Shown here in pieces: positions 17,521 through 27,328 of a DNA stretch of 64,000 nucleotides; the stretch's first letter is position 1; each line of letters opens with the position of its first letter. A model generated the notes under the pieces. It did no database searches and was not told the DNA's origin. It saw only the letters and a program-made list of their open reading frames with translations. Origin of the DNA: Paenibacillus harenae (GTDB taxonomy: Bacteria > Bacillota > Bacilli > Paenibacillales > Paenibacillaceae). The DNA is taken from NCBI RefSeq assembly GCF_030812415.1, contig NZ_JAUSST010000001.1:434001-498000 (forward strand), read 5' to 3'. A program made the position numbers and the translations under genes.

Positions 17521-18435
17521 TTAGTGATCACGCTGAACAAGATAATCGGCGATTTCGAGCAGCCGCTCGGGCGAAGCAAGCTCCGCGTCAAGAATGGCCG
17601 ACTTGGCCGCTTGCGTAAGCCGCTCGACTTGCGCTTTGCTCTCTTCCAGACCGATAAGGAACGGATAGGTGACCTTGTTCTGCTCGACATCGCTGTTTGT
17701 TTTCTTGCCAAGCTTCCTCTCGTCGCCAATAAGATCGAGAATGTCGTCCTGGATTTGGAACGCAAGACCGATATTCCGGCCGTACGCGGATAGAAGCTCA
17801 AGTTGCCTCGGCGTTGCACCGCCGATACGCCCGCCAGCCGTCACGCAAAATACGATCAAATCACTCGTCTTATGAAGATGAATGTACTCCAGCTCGCCAA
17901 TAGACGTAATCCCCTGCTCACCTAGCATATCGGCCACTTGGCCGCCAACCATGCCCGGAGCTCCGGCAAGTCTAGACATATCTCCAACGATTGCAAGTGC
18001 TGTATCCGCCGATAACCCGCCTATACTCGCAGCTTGCGTAACAAGATAGAATGCATGAGTCAGAAGCGCGTCTCCGGCAAGGATAGCCATCGCTTCGCCG
18101 AAAACTTTGTGGTTAGTCGGCTTGCCGCGGCGGAAATCATCATTGTCCATCGCTGGCAGATCATCATGAATGAGCGAATACGTATGGATGAATTCAATCG
18201 CGCTTGCAACGTGCATCGTCTGATCCCGATGCGTCTTCCCGCCGCCTGCCGCTTCCGCCGCAGCTAATACGAGCGCTGGACGCAGGCGCTTGCCGCCTGC
18301 TTCCAATGAATACTGCATCGCATCGCGCAGCTTCTGCGGTACATCCCACTCCGCGGGAAGCGAATTCGCCAGCGCTGCTTCCATCGCTTCGGCGCATTGT
18401 GCCAAATAGGCTTTAATTCCGTCTCTCTGACTCAA
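17521..18435 (-). CDS. ispA: Farnesyl diphosphate synthase
   Basis: A 304-aa trans-prenyltransferase. The first Asp-rich motif is HDDLPAMDNDD near residue 90 (the bacterial DDx4D form) and the second is QIQDDILD near residue 235, with GGKRLRPAL and KTSDLI as the other conserved blocks. It condenses IPP with DMAPP and GPP. The start is TTG (MSQRDG), served by the AAAGGAG site that also spells the last codons of xseB, two bases after the xseB stop. Confidence 0.94.
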   Translation of the reverse strand: MSQRDGIKAYLAQCAEAMEAALANSLPAEWDVPQKLRDAMQYSLEAGGKRLRPALVLAAAEAAGGGKTHRDQTMHVASAIEFIHTYSLIHDDLPAMDNDDFRRGKPTNHKVFGEAMAILAGDALLTHAFYLVTQAASIGGLSADTALAIVGDMSRLAGAPGMVGGQVADMLGEQGITSIGELEYIHLHKTSDLIVFCVTAGGRIGGATPRQLELLSAYGRNIGLAFQIQDDILDLIGDERKLGKKTNSDVEQNKVTYPFLIGLEESKAQVERLTQAAKSAILDAELASPERLLEIADYLVQRDH

Positions 18436-18437
18436 GC

Positions 18438-18692
18438 TTATTCTCCTTTATCGTCGTTTGAGGGCGCAAACGGTTTTTTCTGAAAGCCCTGCTCCGTCTC
18501 CATAAGCAGCTCAATCTTGCTTTCGACCTGCTCCAGCTTGCCTCCGCACAGCTGCGACAGCTTCATCCCTTCTTGAAACAGCTCAATAGCTGCTTCCAAC
18601 GGAACGTCGCCATTCTCAAGCTTTGCTACGATCGATTCCAACCGCTCCATAGCCTGCTCGAAGCTAATTTCCTCGTTTTTCGCCGCTTTCAT
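18438..18692 (-). CDS. xseB: Exodeoxyribonuclease VII small subunit
   Basis: An 84-aa XseB with the conserved [36 protein letters not shown]-type helical pattern (described by its parts SFEQAMERL and GDVPLE). It associates in several copies with XseA to degrade single-stranded DNA to oligonucleotides. The first 29 bases of the gene overlap the 3' end of xseA, an unusually long overlap that couples the two subunits. Confidence 0.93.
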   Translation of the reverse strand: MKAAKNEEISFEQAMERLESIVAKLENGDVPLEAAIELFQEGMKLSQLCGGKLEQVESKIELLMETEQGFQKKPFAPSNDDKGE

Positions 18693-20058
18693 CGATATGC
18701 TCTCCTTCCAATGACCTTACCACGCAGTCCAACTGACCGTCAGCTAGTTTAACTTTAATGAAAGACCCAGTCTCAACTTCGTTTATCGATTTGATTAGCT
18801 TCCGTTCGTTCTCGTCATAGACGAGACTATAGCCTCTCGACATCACTTTGAGCGGGCTTAATGCGTCTAATTGCTTCATCATACTATATAGCTGCTTCTT
18901 GTTGTCCTTCACGTAAGCCGACATCGATTGCTCCAACTGTTTGGACGTTCCTTGCAGCCGCTTAGCGGCGAATGCGACGCGTTCGCCGGGATGATGAGCG
19001 GCAAGCGCGGTCTGCTGCTTCGATAGTCTCGAATATCCGCGATCCGCGATCCGCTTCATCCGAGTCTCAAGCTGCTCGCGCAGGCGGTCCAGCCGTTGCG
19101 CTTGATCAAGCATATATTTCTTCGGGTGGACAAAAAAGGGAGAACGCCGCGCTCGCGCCAATCTCTCTCTTCGGTCCTGCACGGCATATCGCATAGCCTG
19201 CTCCATGCGTTGGTGCTTTCTATGAAGCTGCTGCTTCAGCTCTGCGATATGAGGCACAGCCAGCTCGGCTGCCGCAGTAGGCGTCGCAGCACGCAAGTCG
19301 GCAACGAAATCGGCAATGGTGAAATCCGTTTCATGTCCGACAGCACTAATGACGGGAATTCGCGAAGAAGCAATGCTACGGGCAACGCTCTCTTCATTAA
19401 ATGCCCACAACTCTTCCAGCGATCCGCCGCCGCGACCAATAATTAATACGTCCGTCTCGCCAAATCGATTCATGGCTTCAATGGCTTGGACGATTGAAGG
19501 AGCCGCTTGTTTTCCTTGCACAAGAACGGGATATATGTAGACCGGAATCGAAGGGAACCGACGTTCCAGCGTCGTGATAATATCTCGCACGGCAGCGCCG
19601 GTTGGCGATGTAATGACGCCTATAGCACGCGGCATAAGAGGAAGCATCCGCTTACGCGTTTCCGCAAACAATCCTTCCCCTTCCAGCTTCGCTTTAAGCT
19701 GCTCGTAGGCAAGATATAGGCTGCCGATGCCGTCCGGCTGCATCGCCGTGACATAGAATTGATAATTGCCGTCCCGTTCATAGACGGATACATTGCCTCT
19801 GGCAAGCACTTTCGAGCCTTCGCGCGGCATGAAAGGCAGCCGCTGATTATGGGAAGCGAACATAACGGACTTCAGACGGCTATCGCTATCTTTAAGCGTA
19901 AAGTACATATGACCGCTGGAATGATGGGTGAAATTCGAAATTTCGCCTCTCAGCCATACATCGCTTAACAGCGTATCCGAATCCATCTTCATTCGGATAT
20001 ACCGATTCAATTCTTTTATAGACAAAACACGAGGCTGATTCGCCACTACTCTAGTCAC
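18664..20058 (-). CDS. xseA: Exodeoxyribonuclease VII large subunit
   Basis: A 464-aa XseA with an N-terminal OB-fold ([23 protein letters not shown] as seen in parts: [16 protein letters not shown]), the catalytic domain ([58 protein letters not shown]), a Lys/Gln-rich coiled coil and a C-terminal SRGYSLVYD segment. Its GTG start overlaps the folD stop by 4 bases (GTGA). A second in-frame GTG four codons on has the better spacing to GGGGAG and may be the true start. Confidence 0.95.
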   Translation of the reverse strand: MTRVVANQPRVLSIKELNRYIRMKMDSDTLLSDVWLRGEISNFTHHSSGHMYFTLKDSDSRLKSVMFASHNQRLPFMPREGSKVLARGNVSVYERDGNYQFYVTAMQPDGIGSLYLAYEQLKAKLEGEGLFAETRKRMLPLMPRAIGVITSPTGAAVRDIITTLERRFPSIPVYIYPVLVQGKQAAPSIVQAIEAMNRFGETDVLIIGRGGGSLEELWAFNEESVARSIASSRIPVISAVGHETDFTIADFVADLRAATPTAAAELAVPHIAELKQQLHRKHQRMEQAMRYAVQDRRERLARARRSPFFVHPKKYMLDQAQRLDRLREQLETRMKRIADRGYSRLSKQQTALAAHHPGERVAFAAKRLQGTSKQLEQSMSAYVKDNKKQLYSMMKQLDALSPLKVMSRGYSLVYDENERKLIKSINEVETGSFIKVKLADGQLDCVVRSLEGEHIDESGEKRGN

Positions 20059-20915
20059 TCCCCGATTCCGTTAGCTCGTTTAGCTGACGTAATCGTATTT
20101 TTCATGAGCATAGTAATCGTCATCGGACCAACGCCGCCAGGAACCGGTGTTATGTATCCAGCCGTCTCTAGGCAATCGTCATAGTCGACATCGCCTGCAA
20201 GCTTGCCGTCCGCCAGACGGTTAATGCCGACGTCAATGACTATCGCGCCCGGCTTAACGAACTTGCTGTCGATTGCTTTCGGTTTGCCGATCGCCACAAC
20301 CAAAATGTCCGCCTGCTTCGCGAGCTCTTCCATATTCGCCGTCCTCGAATGGCAGATCGTAACGGTTGCATTCTCGCGAAGAAGAAGCATCGCTACCGGC
20401 TTGCCAACGATGTTGCTTCGACCAATGACAACTGCATGCTTGCCCGAAATATCGATGCCGCTGCGCTTAATCAGCTCGATCACGCCCGCTGGCGTACACG
20501 GAAGCAAGCTGTCGTCACCGATTACGAGATTGCCTACGCTTTCCGGATGGAAACCGTCAACGTCCTTATCGACGCTGATCGCGTCAATGACCGCTTTCTC
20601 GTTAATATGCTTTGGCAGCGGAAGCTGCACAAGAATGCCGTTGATCGATTGCTGATTATTCAGCTTATCGACCAATGAGAGCAGATCGGCTTCGCTCGTA
20701 TCAGCCGGAAGGCGATGCACTTCGGAATAAAAGCCAAGCTGCTGACAAGCTTTCTCCTTCGAGCCAACATATACTTTAGAAGCCGGATCTTCTCCGACAA
20801 GAACGACCGCTAACCCAGGAACGATACCTTTCGCCTTAAGGGCAGCCGCTTCCACTACCATTTCCGAACGGATAAGATCCGATATTTTTTTGCCTTCAAT
20901 AATATGTGCGCTCAT
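20055..20915 (-). CDS. folD: Bifunctional methylene-THF dehydrogenase/cyclohydrolase FolD
   Basis: A 286-aa FolD that interconverts 5,10-methylene-, methenyl- and 10-formyl-tetrahydrofolate with NADP+. It has [17 protein letters not shown] (with the catalytic Lys of the YxxxK motif), [31 protein letters not shown] for the nucleotide and [11 protein letters not shown] near the end. The chosen start MSAHII lies 9 bases after AAGGGG; the ATG six codons upstream precedes that site. It sits between nusB and xseA. Confidence 0.95.
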   Translation of the reverse strand: MSAHIIEGKKISDLIRSEMVVEAAALKAKGIVPGLAVVLVGEDPASKVYVGSKEKACQQLGFYSEVHRLPADTSEADLLSLVDKLNNQQSINGILVQLPLPKHINEKAVIDAISVDKDVDGFHPESVGNLVIGDDSLLPCTPAGVIELIKRSGIDISGKHAVVIGRSNIVGKPVAMLLLRENATVTICHSRTANMEELAKQADILVVAIGKPKAIDSKFVKPGAIVIDVGINRLADGKLAGDVDYDDCLETAGYITPVPGGVGPMTITMLMKNTITSAKRANGIGE

Positions 20916-20970
20916 TGCAATCGTCCCCTTCATGATTCGTTAGAAACTTCGTTTACCTTTTGTTTGGTTA

Positions 20971-21414
20971 TTAAGACTTGAGCTCGTCCAACTCGGAAAG
21001 AAGCTTGCCGAGTACGCCATTGACGAATTTCCCCGACTCTTCCGTTCCGAAATGCTTCGCAAGCTCGATCGCTTCGTTGATTGCCGCTTTAGGCGGCACA
21101 TCATCGCGGAATACCATTTCGTAGCAAGCGAGACGCAGGATTTGGCGATCGACGCGCGAAAGCCTGTCTACTTGCCATCCCGTCAAAAATTGCTGCAGCA
21201 TGCCATCGATTGCTTGCTTCCGCTCAACAACGCCAAAAACAAGCTCGCGGACGAATTCATCCGTGCTTCCCACTTCGGAAGGATTAGCGCCGATCTCGTT
21301 TTCTTGACGAAGCTCGTCCATCAGCATGTCAACGGCCTCAGAGGCCGTAACTTCATTCATTTCCAGTTGGTAAAGGCTGGATACCGCCAATTCTCTTGCT
21401 AATCTTCGTTTCAT
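20971..21414 (-). CDS. nusB: Transcription antitermination factor NusB
   Basis: A 147-aa all-helical NusB that binds boxA RNA with NusE (S10) for antitermination of rRNA operons. Motifs are RRLARELAVSSLYQLEMN at the N-terminus, WQVDRLSRVDRQILRLACYEM in the middle and AINEAIELAKHFGTEESGKFVNGVL at the end (given in parts). It heads the nusB-folD-xseA-xseB-ispA-dxs-yqxC run, the same order as in B. subtilis. Confidence 0.95.
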   Translation of the reverse strand: MKRRLARELAVSSLYQLEMNEVTASEAVDMLMDELRQENEIGANPSEVGSTDEFVRELVFGVVERKQAIDGMLQQFLTGWQVDRLSRVDRQILRLACYEMVFRDDVPPKAAINEAIELAKHFGTEESGKFVNGVLGKLLSELDELKS

Positions 21415-21569
21415 GTGACCTCCGCGGCAGCTTAAATGCCGATTATATTTCTACTCGTCTATCTATAATTCAAGCCCAAACGGCTGTCGCCGTCCTCAGG
21501 CGGCAAAAGCTAACGTTTCGTTGTGAAATTCAGGCGTCAGTATAAGAGTGAAACTTATACTCCCTAAAT

Positions 21570-21643
21570 TTGAAAAAAACCTATGGTCTCCTCCCTGCCC
21601 GTAAACGAGCATTGGTCCGGTTTGCGGAGTAAGGAGGAGACCA
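21570..21643 (-). terminator. Terminator after the amaP/DUF2273 genes
   Basis: TGGTCTCCTCC at 21584-21594 pairs perfectly with GGAGGAGACCA at 21633-21643; on the minus strand the hairpin is followed by a run of seven T. It isolates the Asp23 genes from nusB. Confidence 0.88.
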
Positions 21644-21648
21644 CAGGA

Positions 21649-21894
21649 TCATCTGTACGGCCGGAATCTGTCGCGTAGCGAGTCCCACAGCTTTTGCCAG
21701 GGCAATAAAGGTCCGTCGCTTGATTCTTTGTGCTTGCCAATCCAATATCCGATCGCTACGAGAAACCCGACAATGAGCATATCCCAGAAGCCGCTTATTA
21801 AATATATAATGCCCAAAAGCAATCCCGCAGCCGCACCGATTATCCTTTTCCAATAGGCTGCCCATAATTCTCTCCATACCACCTGGAAGCCCAC
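21649..21894 (-). CDS. DUF2273 small membrane protein
   Basis: An 81-aa protein with two transmembrane segments (IIGAAAGLLLGIIYLISGFW and MLIVGFLVAIGYWIG) and a charged C-terminal tail. This is the DUF2273 layout, a family regularly found next to amaP and Asp23 genes; these proteins anchor Asp23 to the membrane in staphylococci. The GTG at 21894 overlaps its AGAGG site; the GTG at 21882 (MVWRELW) has better spacing and matches family N-termini. It is 2 bases from amaP. Confidence 0.82.
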   Translation of the reverse strand: MGFQVVWRELWAAYWKRIIGAAAGLLLGIIYLISGFWDMLIVGFLVAIGYWIGKHKESSDGPLLPWQKLWDSLRDRFRPYR

Positions 21895-21896
21895 CT

Positions 21897-22454
21897 CTAT
21901 TCCACGCGACTCTTGAACGTGCCGGATTGAATGACGTTAGCGACGTATACAGCTACATTCATAACCGGGATGCCGGCAATTTCTTCGATATGCTCCTTAA
22001 CGGAGCGTTGAATATCTTCCGTTAGTGTCGGGATCGAGCTTTCGCCGTCAACGACTGCTCTAAGAACGATATCAAGACCTGCGTCAGTCGCACGAATGCG
22101 CGAGCGCAAATCCTTCACGCCGCGATGGCGCGATGCCGCCTTAAGCGATAAATTCTCAATCGTTTCAAGCGAAATGCGAATATCGCCAAACTCCGTACGT
22201 TGATCGATCGATGGAGGCAGCGCAGAGCCTCGTTTAACCGATACGACAAAAAATCGCAAGCTTAATACGAATAAAACGATTCCGAGTACCGCCGTCGTAA
22301 TCTGAAGTGAATCAAGACGGTATAAATCGGATATGAAATCGTTCATTGAATCTCTTGATACGGCGCCGAATCCAACGCACAGCAGGATGACGGATATGAA
22401 TCCTACAACGATGCTGTATACAAATAGAAACAGCTTGTCCATGACTTTAACCAT
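21897..22454 (-). CDS. amaP: AmaP-type alkaline shock envelope protein (Asp23 domain)
   Basis: A 185-aa membrane protein with two N-terminal transmembrane helices (about residues 6-28 and 50-72) followed by a cytoplasmic Asp23-like domain (FGDIRISLETIENLSLKAA, then IQRSVKEHIEEIAGIPVMNVAVYV, given by parts). The start MVKVMDK lies 8 bases behind GGGAGGGG; upstream codons are not conserved in character. AmaP anchors Asp23 at the membrane in Staphylococcus, a role likely here with DUF2273 and the upstream yqhY product. Confidence 0.85.
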   Translation of the reverse strand: MVKVMDKLFLFVYSIVVGFISVILLCVGFGAVSRDSMNDFISDLYRLDSLQITTAVLGIVLFVLSLRFFVVSVKRGSALPPSIDQRTEFGDIRISLETIENLSLKAASRHRGVKDLRSRIRATDAGLDIVLRAVVDGESSIPTLTEDIQRSVKEHIEEIAGIPVMNVAVYVANVIQSGTFKSRVE

Positions 22455-22486
22455 GCGCACCGACCCCTCCCGCCAGACCGAATGAA

Positions 22487-22529
22487 AACCCCCTTGCGCG
22501 ACAGCGGCATGCCCATTCACGAGGGGGTT
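22487..22529 (-). terminator. Terminator between yqhY and amaP
   Basis: AACCCCCT at 22487-22494 pairs with AGGGGGTT at 22522-22529; the minus-strand transcript continues TTTTC. The short tract suggests partial read-through to amaP. Confidence 0.7.
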
Positions 22530-22552
22530 GTACGGAATTCAATTGGAAAAAT

Positions 22553-22960
22553 TTATTTTACGCGTTGTTGCTGATCTTCTTCTACCGGTTTTTCCGCCTG
22601 TTTGAAATGTACATCGTGAATATGTACGTTTACTTCAACGACGTGGAGCCCTGTCATCATCTCGATCGAACGTTTCACATTGCGTTGAATTTCCGAAGCG
22701 ATCTCCGGAATGCGATTGCCATATTCAACGATAATGGATACATCGACGGCTGCCTCGCGCTGGCCTACTTCAACCTTTACACCTTTGGACAAGTTTTTGC
22801 GACCGAGCAATTCGGCGATACCGCCGGCCAATCCACCGCTCATTCCCGCAACGCCTTCAACCTCAATTGTCGCAAGACCTGCAACAACCTCAATAACCTC
22901 TGGTGCAATTTGAATCATGCCAATATCCGTCTTCTCATATTCCGCAGCAATAATACTCAT
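22553..22960 (-). CDS. yqhY: Asp23/Gls24 family protein YqhY
   Basis: A 135-aa Asp23/Gls24 protein with IQIAPEVIEVVAGLATIEVEGVAGM (in parts: IAPEVIEVVAG, VEGVAGMSGG), LSKGVKVEVGQ and IPEIASEIQRNVKRSIEMMTGL blocks. In B. subtilis YqhY lies beside accBC and affects acetyl-CoA carboxylase activity. The ATG of MSIIAAEYEK sits 10 bases after GGAGGTG. The same neighbourhood is kept here (accB-accC-yqhY). Confidence 0.9.
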   Translation of the reverse strand: MSIIAAEYEKTDIGMIQIAPEVIEVVAGLATIEVEGVAGMSGGLAGGIAELLGRKNLSKGVKVEVGQREAAVDVSIIVEYGNRIPEIASEIQRNVKRSIEMMTGLHVVEVNVHIHDVHFKQAEKPVEEDQQQRVK

Positions 22961-23093
22961 GATGGTTGTACACCTCCCTAAAGTTGCGCGTACCCGGTAA
23001 AGCCGAGCAATTGACCGCATCTTATTTCTATACTATAACATTCGCTTCGTTTTATGACAAACGATACGACTTGTTCTCAAGCAAGCGGAAAAT

Positions 23094-24452
<1,359 letters not shown>

Positions 24453-24496
24453 AAAGGAACCCCTTTCAACAACAGTTTCCCTATAAGGTATTACAA

Positions 24497-25000
24497 TTAC
24501 TCGGGCTTAACGAGGAATAAAGGCTGTCCGTACTCGACTAGCTGGCCGTTCGTTACGAGAATCTCAACGATCTCGCCCTTCACTTCCGCTTCAAGCTCAT
24601 TCATCAGCTTCATCGCTTCGATAATGCAGACGATGCTCTTATCCGATACGCGGTCTCCAACCTCTACGAATGCCGCTGCATCCGGCGATGGAGAGCTGTA
24701 GAACGTGCCGACCATTGGCGATACGATCTTGTGCAGGTTATCCGCCTGCGGTTTGCTCGGCGCTGCTTCCTGTGCTGGAGCGGTTGCTTGAGCTGCCGCT
24801 TGTCCAGCATGCTGCAGTAAGCCTTGCGGCGGCATTTGCGCATATGTATACGTACTTGGAGCCGCTTGCACATTCACCACTTCTGTTTTGCCAGGCTTGC
24901 GGATAAGCAGGCGCGCCCCTTCGTTTTCGATTTCCAGCTCATGAACGGAAGTTTGATCGACCAGTTTGATCAACTCTTTAATCTCGCTCAATTTGAACAT
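24497..25000 (-). CDS. accB: Acetyl-CoA carboxylase biotin carboxyl carrier protein
   Basis: A 167-aa BCCP. An N-terminal helical segment ([16 protein letters not shown]) and a Pro/Ala/Gln-rich linker (residues 45-88) lead to the biotinyl domain with [13 protein letters not shown] and the biotinylated Lys in EAMKLMNE (about K131). The ATG is preferred over the GTG at 25012, which overlaps the AAGGAG site. A minus-strand TATAAT with an extended TG lies at 25106-25114. Confidence 0.96.
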   Translation of the reverse strand: MFKLSEIKELIKLVDQTSVHELEIENEGARLLIRKPGKTEVVNVQAAPSTYTYAQMPPQGLLQHAGQAAAQATAPAQEAAPSKPQADNLHKIVSPMVGTFYSSPSPDAAAFVEVGDRVSDKSIVCIIEAMKLMNELEAEVKGEIVEILVTNGQLVEYGQPLFLVKPE

Positions 25001-25105
25001 GAATAGTTTCACTCCTTAATTTTTCGGGTAGCAAGCAGCGATAGTTTCGCCAGCCTATACGGCTCTTCGTTGCCACACGTTCCCAATCTTCATATAACGT
25101 TAAAC

Positions 25106-25114
25106 ATTATATCA
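25106..25114 (-). promoter_or_regulatory. Extended -10 element upstream of accBC
   Basis: On the minus strand TGATATAAT gives a perfect -10 with an extended TG motif about 105 bases before accB. The -35 region is weak (TTCGTG at 17 bases). Confidence 0.45.
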
Positions 25115-25164
25115 TAAACCTCACCGAACACGAATCATTTTTTCTGACAAGCCTCTATCCATGA

Positions 25165-25215
25165 AGGAAAAGCCCCGATCTCCGTCGGCACGGGGCCGAT
25201 CGAAGCGCGGGGCTT
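25165..25215 (-). terminator. Terminator after spoIIIAH
   Basis: AAGCCCCG at 25170-25177 pairs with CGGGGCTT at 25208-25215, extended by inner GATC pairing; the minus-strand hairpin ends in CTTTTCC. It separates the spoIIIA operon from accBC. Confidence 0.8.
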
Positions 25216-25238
25216 GCTTTCTTTAAAGCGCTATGCAA

Positions 25239-25862
25239 TTAAGCCTGAGGCTCGTATTGGACCGAGATTTGGTCCGCCTTTAGTTCTAACTTCGCCATGA
25301 CGAGCTCCATGATCGCAGCTGCTTCGCTGCGTTCCAGCTTCTCGCTCGAGACGACAACGTTGTATTTGTCGTTCTCCTCATCGATGACGACTATTTGATA
25401 TTGCTTCTCCAGTTCTTCCTCAAGCTCGGAAATCTTCGCGTATTTCTCTTCGACGCTGCTAAGCTGACCCGCTGCCGCTTCGCCTTCATCCGGATTGGTG
25501 AGTACGTTGCCCACGGCTGCAAGAGCTTGGTCCGTTTCTTCTTGCTTCTGCTGATCCTGCTTGGCGGCAAGCTCGCTGAAGATTCCGCCGTCGGTGTAAC
25601 CTTGCTCCTCGACTTGCTCGAGCGCAGCCTTCTCTTCATCCGTCAGCAGCGTGTCGTCCGAAGGCTGTTGTACTTGGTCGATTACGAGGCTGTTGTCGTC
25701 TGTCGACGCTTCGGTCGCGTTCTTGCCGCCTTGCTCGGTTTGCGGGTTGTCCGTCACCAAATCCGGCGATTCTACGTCCTGCGTGAATAAGTAATACGCC
25801 GACAGTACCACCATCAAGCTAAGCATCGATACGAGCCATACGGTTTGTCTTTTTGTGTTCAT
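25239..25862 (-). CDS. spoIIIAH: Stage III sporulation protein SpoIIIAH
   Basis: A 207-aa mother-cell membrane protein with one N-terminal helix (about residues 7-25), a long acidic and Gln-rich linker and a C-terminal YscJ/FliF-like domain (LEEELEKQYQIVVIDEENDKYNVVVSS, in parts). It binds forespore SpoIIQ across the intermembrane space to form the feeding-tube channel. The start MNTKRQT sits 8 bases behind GGGAGG. Confidence 0.93.
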   Translation of the reverse strand: MNTKRQTVWLVSMLSLMVVLSAYYLFTQDVESPDLVTDNPQTEQGGKNATEASTDDNSLVIDQVQQPSDDTLLTDEEKAALEQVEEQGYTDGGIFSELAAKQDQQKQEETDQALAAVGNVLTNPDEGEAAAGQLSSVEEKYAKISELEEELEKQYQIVVIDEENDKYNVVVSSEKLERSEAAAIMELVMAKLELKADQISVQYEPQA

Positions 25863-25892
25863 GAGAACACCCTCCCCAACGATCAATTTTTT

Positions 25893-26525
25893 TTAACGCT
25901 TGCTTGGTACAACGGATATGCGGTTAACCGGCACGTTCACGCCTTTCTCCACGGCATGAATGATGAGCTTCCTTACCGTTTCGTTTTCCGCTCCTTCAGC
26001 AACGATGAGAATGCCGCGAATGCGCGGGTTAATCGTTTTGGTAACGATCGGCTTCTGATCGCCGGATACCTCGTAGAGCACCACTTGCCCGTCTTTGTTA
26101 ATGGACGTAATGTGCCTTCGTCCGCCGTTCTTATCGTTCTCGTCTTGAATTTGCTGCGACTCTTGCCTGTTGCGTTCAACGACGATTTCTTCGGTTGCAT
26201 CGACCGTCACAAGCACGTTGACCGTGCCTACTCCGATCATTTTCTCCAAAATATCTTTGAGCCGCATCTCGAGCGGCTGCTCGATCATGCCGAATTTGGA
26301 ATCGGATGTCGATGTACCGTTGCTCCAAGCCGCTTCTTCTTGAGGCGGCGGCTTCGTATCCGTTTTCTGCAGGTCTACCCTGTTTAACGACAGAAATGAA
26401 TTCAAGATCATCAGCGCCGCTCCAATCCCGCCGACGATCAGCAATATTCGCAGCGTTTTTACCCGCTTCGGGCCGCTTGGGCCGCCGCCGACCGCCGATT
26501 CTATGCCTTCCAGCCATTTGGCCAC
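25893..26525 (-). CDS. spoIIIAG: Stage III sporulation protein SpoIIIAG
   Basis: A 210-aa single-pass membrane protein: a Gly/Pro-rich N-terminus, a helix at about residues 26-45 and an extracytoplasmic ring-building domain with IGVGTVNVLVTVDATEEIVVE, KPIVTKTINPRIRGILIVAEGA (in parts). In B. subtilis SpoIIIAG forms a large ring in the channel between mother cell and forespore. GTG start behind GGAGG. It lies 30 bases before spoIIIAH. Confidence 0.94.
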   Translation of the reverse strand: MAKWLEGIESAVGGGPSGPKRVKTLRILLIVGGIGAALMILNSFLSLNRVDLQKTDTKPPPQEEAAWSNGTSTSDSKFGMIEQPLEMRLKDILEKMIGVGTVNVLVTVDATEEIVVERNRQESQQIQDENDKNGGRRHITSINKDGQVVLYEVSGDQKPIVTKTINPRIRGILIVAEGAENETVRKLIIHAVEKGVNVPVNRISVVPSKR

Positions 26526-26577
26526 CGCGCTGTTCCCTCCTCATTCGTTTCTTTGTTCCAGGGTCAAGACCATAACA

Positions 26578-27309
26578 CTAATTTACTTGCTGTCTTACGA
26601 TAATGTCTTTCGCTGCAATTCCCCAGCCTTCCGCCAGTAAGCTGCGTATCGCTTGTTCGTCTGCAGGAGAAGCAACCGTCCAACCTTCTTCTTCCGCAGT
26701 ATCCTCAGCGGGTGTCGTGCTGTCATCCTTCTCACCGCTTGCAGCTATATCGCTCTCTATATTGATGTCTATCGCAACCGCCTGCACCTCCTTGACCGAG
26801 TTCGAATCCTGTCCATCCGTTTTCACGTCTTCTTCTTTATTTAAAGCTCGTAATGAGATCGTTACTTTGTCCAGTCGCGGCGTACGAACGCCCGATTCCG
26901 ACACCCAGCTCAGCTCCGCGTCGACTTCCTCTATCGGCGCTTTCAGCCGTTTAGTCAACTCGTTTCGAATCGTATCTTCCAACGTTATTTCCGTTAGTTT
27001 GGCCGCCTCTTGCTCGCGTTTCTCGGTCAATCGCTGCGCGTTTTGCTGAATTTCGCTAAGCCCCTGCATGTTTAGGCTTTGTTCGGCTGCCGATTGCGTC
27101 CATGAGGAAAGGCCGTCATCCAGCATCGTATTCAGGTCGGTCTGAAGCACCTTCAGGATCGGAGACATTATCGTAAGCAAAATAAACAGTCCGACCACGA
27201 GCCGCACGTAACGGAGCATCGCTTTGTTCGGCAGCAGCAATTCTACGAATACGGCAATTAAAATGATCGCTATGATGTCCCTGAGCCAATCGCTAAGCCA
27301 TGCTACCAT
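26578..27309 (-). CDS. spoIIIAF: Stage III sporulation protein SpoIIIAF
   Basis: A 243-aa protein, slightly longer than the roughly 206-aa B. subtilis form. Two N-terminal transmembrane helices (about residues 10-25 and 33-51) precede a soluble domain. The extra length is an acidic, Ser/Thr-rich insert (about residues 175-210). Part of the SpoIIIA channel assembly in the mother-cell membrane; its exact role is less clear than that of AG and AH. Confidence 0.9.
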   Translation of the reverse strand: MVAWLSDWLRDIIAIILIAVFVELLLPNKAMLRYVRLVVGLFILLTIMSPILKVLQTDLNTMLDDGLSSWTQSAAEQSLNMQGLSEIQQNAQRLTEKREQEAAKLTEITLEDTIRNELTKRLKAPIEEVDAELSWVSESGVRTPRLDKVTISLRALNKEEDVKTDGQDSNSVKEVQAVAIDINIESDIAASGEKDDSTTPAEDTAEEEGWTVASPADEQAIRSLLAEGWGIAAKDIIVRQQVN

Positions 27310-27328
27310 GCAGCCTACCCGTCCCTTC

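Noticed and set aside
25845-26387. Plus-strand open frame opposite spoIIIAG
   Set aside because: Shadow frame without ribosome binding site; spoIIIAG is certain.
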